A stretch of DNA of 18,719 nucleotides from Stramenopiles sp. TOSAG23-3 (Eukaryota > Sar), in NCBI GenBank assembly GCA_900128585.1, contig LT642324.1, positions 1 through 18,719 of the forward strand. Reading direction: 5' to 3'. Shown here piece by piece: positions 9,801 to 15,800 of the stretch; position 1 is the stretch's first letter, and every line of letters starts with the position of its first letter. A program made the position numbers and the translations under genes. The notes under the pieces are model-generated. The model was given only the letters and a program-made list of their open reading frames with translations. It was not told where the DNA came from and did no database searches.

Positions 9801-12800
9801 CACTACCGGGCGAACCGATTCGTCTCTGGTAGGTGGCTACAAAGACGTTGGTCAATCCTTGACTTTCGGCGGAAATATTTCCTTGAGGACTGATAACAGT
9901 GCGTGGCAAATTGCACAAACGCCACCAATCGACACTGTAAGTGATGGGGGTGTCACCTTCGCTTTTTACATGAAATTCGGTAGGAAAGACATGAATGTGA
10001 GCGAGCATATGCGCGGTGTTGAATTTCAATACAGCACAACTGGACCCGATGGTGAGTTCAAGATTTTGAAGTCTTGGACTGACGTCAAGAAATTCAGTGA
10101 CTGGTCGCGTCAACTAATTCAGATCGACAACTGCTCTACGCCAGCTGCCATGACAAACGGAACCATTTTCCGTTTTATAATGGCCCGGAATGAGGAAGTT
10201 GCAGCAAACCCCCGAAGAGATATCTGGGCGATCGATAACTTCCAGGCGTTGACTGGAGACAGACGCATTGGCTGGGAAACGCACGGGTTGAAGGCGAGAG
10301 ACGACATGTTGTTTTGTTACCAGGAACCTCGTCAAATCACGCCGTACAAGTACGAGTACGTTGAAGATGAAGCGGGGGGACTCGAATTTTCAGGAAACGG
10401 GGTAGGAAAAGGTTCCGTTCGTGCCCACTCCTCGTTCCAAAGTCCATTATCCGTTGCAGCAACATTGGTCAAAGATGATGAATGTTCCAACCACTACGTT
10501 GTCCTTACCCCGGAAAAATATTACACGTTTAGCTGGGATCGCGAACCAAATACGTTCAAGTTCGTTTGGCGTTGTGATCGCAAAGTGCTGATCACCCCTT
10601 ACAGCACGACGTCAACATCCTGCGCTGACTTCAGAACATACAAAACCCGTATGAAGGTCAGTCATGAAGGTGCCGAGTTCAGAGATGATGGCGGATGCGG
10701 TACGCTCCGTGCAGATATCGGAATGCCCCTGGATATGGACTTTTACGTTTATTTTGGAGCAGTTCAAAAAGGAGATGAAAGCCAGATGACGGACAGGGTT
10801 TTGATGGACAATGATCAACCTGCCATTAACGAAACGTGGCTCAACACTTCCAGTATGGATTACAACGAAACCGAACTTGCTGATGAAATGCAAACGAACG
10901 AAACAAACTCTCCCCACCTAGACATCGCGTTCTTAGAGCAAAAGCAATCCGTTCCCACTCTTACCACTTGCGCGAAAGCGTTGGAAAGAACTTGTGGAAA
11001 CGTACTTGGGCAGATGTGCTTAGAGTGCTACGTGAAAAATTCCAAGCGCATTATTGTGGATGCCGATGGACTTGTGTGTAACCTTCGCCAAGCTAAATCG
11101 ATTTGTGCAACGAATGCCCACTTGGACAAAGATATTGTTGTAGAAAATGAGAGATTGCCTGAGCTTTCAAAAAAGTCTGGAAAACCGGCGAGGTTTGTCT
11201 CCATGCGTATTGGGGGTACTGGGTCATTTATTAACAAGGTAGATGCTTCACATGCGTGCCCTTCGCTTCGCGATTGCGGTCTATCGTCCTGGGGACGATG
11301 GGGAAAGTGCGACAAGGTATGCGGAGATGGTACCTCTCGTGCGTTCAGAAAAGTAATTCGCCCTCCTAAATTCGGTGGTAACAAATGCCCCGAGGATAGC
11401 AAGCTCGTGCGAACTCGCTCGTGCAATGTTCGCAGCTGCGATTGCCATGTGAGCGAGTGGACAGACTTTTCGTGCTGTACACAACCATGTGCTGATCCTA
11501 AATATGACCCGCCGATCGCTGGGAAACAATTCAGAACCCGAAGGGTAATCCTACCCCCCCTCAAGGACGGCATGGCATGCCCAACGTTGAACCACACGCG
11601 AGAGTGCAACCAAGAGCGATGTGCCGCTGTTGGTATTCCCCCGCTTGGCCAAACCAAGAAGTTCCTCAATAACACCAAATTTGAACCATTTGTTGCTGCA
11701 AATTACGAGGAATTCTGTTTGCAAGAACCGGGAAAACTTGGTTCCTACAAGTATGATTACGTTGCCAAAACGGACCCGTCTGGGGAAAAATTTGGTGTCT
11801 TTTTTAGCGGGGACTCCCGAGGCCAATCGTCTTTGCGAGGAAAGAAGTCTTTCCGTGTAGACGACCTTGTTCTCGAGACGAAGATCGACAAAAATAGTCG
11901 TTGCGCCAACCACTGGATAGCCTTGTCCGCAGACGAGTTCTTCACCTGGAACTACGAGCAAGAGCCAAAAGCGATCAAAGCTGGATGGTATTGTGACTAC
12001 AAGTTTTTGATTACTCCGACAGGAAACTTCACGACAAAATGCAACCGAATTCGCAAGTACAATGTCAGTTTGACGATTAAGGACAACATTATTACGTTCG
12101 CGGACGACCAATGTGCTCCATTGAAAGGACGTTTGGATCTTAAGCGCGACTACCACAATGTTTACACGTATTTGGGTGCAGATCACATTGCAGGGAAGGA
12201 GAGCATTACATTAGCAAAGCCCCTAACCGTTGACCAAGTCAATGCCCTCGAGGAGCAGAGAGGCACAATGGGTCCAAAAGGGGGTTCCGACGACGGGTTG
12301 CAGAACCAGGCCATGTCGAAGCAAGAGTTGGAGGATTTAGAAAACAATGTCACTGCCGGTCATCTGAATGTTACCACTAACTCGTCCACGGATCCCACCC
12401 CACCGGAGTTGGACACGGCGCATCCACGAAAGAACATGCCGTTGGACAGGTTGATGACACGAAACATCCGCACTCAAGAAATCGAAAGTCATAAAACTGC
12501 AACTGCCAAGCAGTTCCGGGAGACGCGCCCGAGTGAAATAGTCCAAGGTGCTTCCGCATGGTTGATTGCCAACCCTGTCAAGGGTGAATTGACTTCCGAC
12601 TACTTGAAATACCGAGGCAGTGAAATTCAATTGTACCGGTTCAATGGAATCGCGAATAAGTGGGAGAAAACCAGCAATCCTCTTCCCTTGAACTGCAGGG
12701 ATGAATTTGTTGCGGCCGGTGATGGCTGGGACGATGGGCTCTTCGTTAGGAACACGGAATACTTGCGCGTTTATGCTGTAGGAAAGATTGACATGATTAA

Positions 12801-15800
12801 ATCCCCTGCGGAATTAATGATGAACGGTACGGAGTACCACGGAAGAGAGCCCGGGCCAAGAGGCTCAGAGGGGGGCAGCGGGGGCATCACAGCCCATCCT
12901 CTGCTCGCTGGAGGGGACGCCGCTGCTCTTGCGTTTGTAGAGATGGTGCCAGGACGCACCATGAAGACTCTTCCGGGCAATCCACTTTTCGACAAACGTG
13001 TTGCCAAGGACTCGCCAATCACTGAGCGCCATGCCGTACGATGCTGCTGGAACAAAGACTCAAAGTTGATGATGGAGGCCTATGGATGCCATAAAGATGT
13101 GACGTACACGAAGGCCAAGTCAACCTGCGAAGAGCACGGGTTTCGGTTGTGCAGCATCGAAGAAGTGAAGGCCGGCAAAGTTGCCGAGACCGGGTGCGGC
13201 TACGACGTGGAGACCATCTGGACATCGTCCGGCGGCGAAGATGGGGATGATGATGCCACACCTCAACCTGAAAAGGCGATTAAACTTGCCAAGGATCCAG
13301 TAGGCGATTGCGTTACTGTACCAGCCGGTTTGAACAATCTCTTCAGGGGTGTAGATTTGTCAGGCAAGAAGATGTGCTGCGACCATGGGCACGCGTTGGA
13401 TTCAACCACCAGGAATAGCTGTAAAAGTTTGGAAGGAGAAAAATGCTACTTGTACGGTGGCGATCTTATGACTGCCACTCCCCACCCATGCTCTTCGGTC
13501 CGCCGGGAGACTGGATGGAAACTTGTGTTTAAGCAAACTGTCGAAAAGGATTTCCAAGGAAGGGTTGTTCGAAGAACGGTCAATGCAAACGGGGAAGAAA
13601 CTGTTAATAAGGGTGATTCCTCCAGCTGCGCGCCAGCCATTGGCTGGTTCAAAGACCAAATGCTCAACACTGGGCTGAAAGTAGAACACTACATGGTCGA
13701 GACTGTGTACCAAGGTGCAATTAAATCACAAGCGGTTGGTAAAGTTAAGGACATCACTGGAGACGAAACCTTCTTCGGGGGTATCACCAAAGGTGATCGG
13801 GGTGTATGCCTGAAGAAGATGAAACTTCTCGTTCCATTCGGGGACAAGACGTTCAACGCCCAAATCAGTTATGGGGAGCAGAAAGATGCATCGGACTTTT
13901 GCAACTACGGCTCAGGGAAAACGTCCGTCAATAGTTACATGGTTGCCGACAACGGTGCCAGTGATCAATTCGGGGCAGACTTCAGCTTTTTCGCGCACAG
14001 GAACAGCCCAGGGCAGTTCAGCACATGCCAAATGAACAAAATTTTTAACACGGACAATGACGATAAAGTGAAGCGAAGCATTGCGTTCTACGTGAAAGGC
14101 AAAGTTGAGAAGACGACCAACTCATTGGGAATGTGCCCCGGTGGTGCCCTCGAGTTGAAGAATCAGGACGGAGACGCCAGGTTTTGCAACGCCAAGACGC
14201 CTTGCCCGATTGGATACTCGTGTGACACGAAGACGAACAAACACATGGCGGTTTGCTGTGGCACGGCCGTCGAAATGAACACGACCAAGGATTTAGATGG
14301 TCGCTTGCCAGTGCCAGGGGAGCCAGAGAAAAACATGGCTGTATTCACGTTTCTGCGCGTTAGTGGCCCAGGAACCCTTGTCAATACAGATGATGGTTCT
14401 AAGACGTGCCCGTCTCTGATAGACTGCCAAGTTACTGGCTGGGGCGAATGGGAGCCATGTACCCAGCTGTGCGGTGGGGGAAACAAAACCCGCCGACGCA
14501 AGGTATTGAAACCAAGTCAGTATGGCGGACGTGAATGCCCAGCATTGGCACAAGTTGGAAGTTGCAATGCGCAGTCGTGTGATTGCGGTGTAACCAAATT
14601 TACAGAGTGGAGTGAATGCAGCAAGGACTGTGGTGGTGGTCTTACGGCAAGATCGAGAAAGGTGTTCCGGGAACCACAACAAGACGGAGAAGCATGCCCG
14701 CACTTGAATGAGACGGAGGTGTGCAACAACATGACATGCCCATTTGTTGGCATGCCACCAATTGGAGTGTCCAAGTTTCAATTAAAAAATACCGAGCCAG
14801 AAGGGTTCAAAGGACGGGAGGACAAATTGTGGTGTTACGAAAAGGCCGAACGGTTGGCGCCGTACAAAATGGGTTACGTTACAGGTGACAACATCGCCTT
14901 CTCCGGAAGTGGTGTAGGTCGAACTACGCTTCGTTCCCGCTTCTCGTTCCAGGCGCCATTGCAGATAGACCTCGCCCTTGACTACGAACAGGTGTGCGAC
15001 AACCATTACGTAATTTTGAGCACGGATGAATACTACATGTTCAAGACAGGCAACGAGCCAGACACGATTAAATTTATGTTTGACTGTGGCCACAAGCGTG
15101 TTCAAACCGAAAACATGAACGAAACTGCCGTGTGCATGCCCCATATTGATCGTAAGCAAAAAATTACCATCAACATCGATGAATTCGGAAATGCCACATT
15201 CGCCGACTTGCACTGCCCATCCGTTTCTGTACAAGACATGGCGGGGTCCTTGGGCAAGAACAAAGATTTTTTTGTATACGTTGGAGCAAACCGGGACGAT
15301 CCACCTCAGCAGGCAAGCCAGCAGCTTCGGACTACATTCCACTCTGTTGTGGTTAGTGGAGAAGGATCTGTGATCAACAACTACAACACTACCACCGAGT
15401 GCCCCGGCCAAGGCGACTGCAAAGTAGAACCATGGACGGAATTCAGCAACTGCACTGCCCCGTGTAACAATGGAGAGAACGGCGGCGGAAACCACACTCG
15501 CACACGGAAGGTTATTAAATTCCCAACGAACGGTGGAAAAGCGTGCCCAGCGCTCACTGAGACACGCCGCTGCAACATTCAAAAATGCGGCGAGGACTGC
15601 GTTGTATCCGATTTTAGCCCATGGGGCAACTGCTCGGAGCCTTGCAATGGCGGTGAGCAATGGCGTGTACGCGCGATTGTCAACCAGCGAGTGGAGGGTT
15701 CGCATTTCGGAAAGAACGAATGCCCGGCATTAAAGGAAAAACGCACATGCAACACAATGCACTGCGGAAAGGACTGCGTTGTCGACCGATGGTCTGGGTG

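Noticed and set aside
14782-15705. 307-codon minus-strand open frame
   Set aside because: It lies antisense to A7 and TSP1 repeats 5-6, whose domain signatures prove the plus strand is coding. The product has no recognisable pattern.
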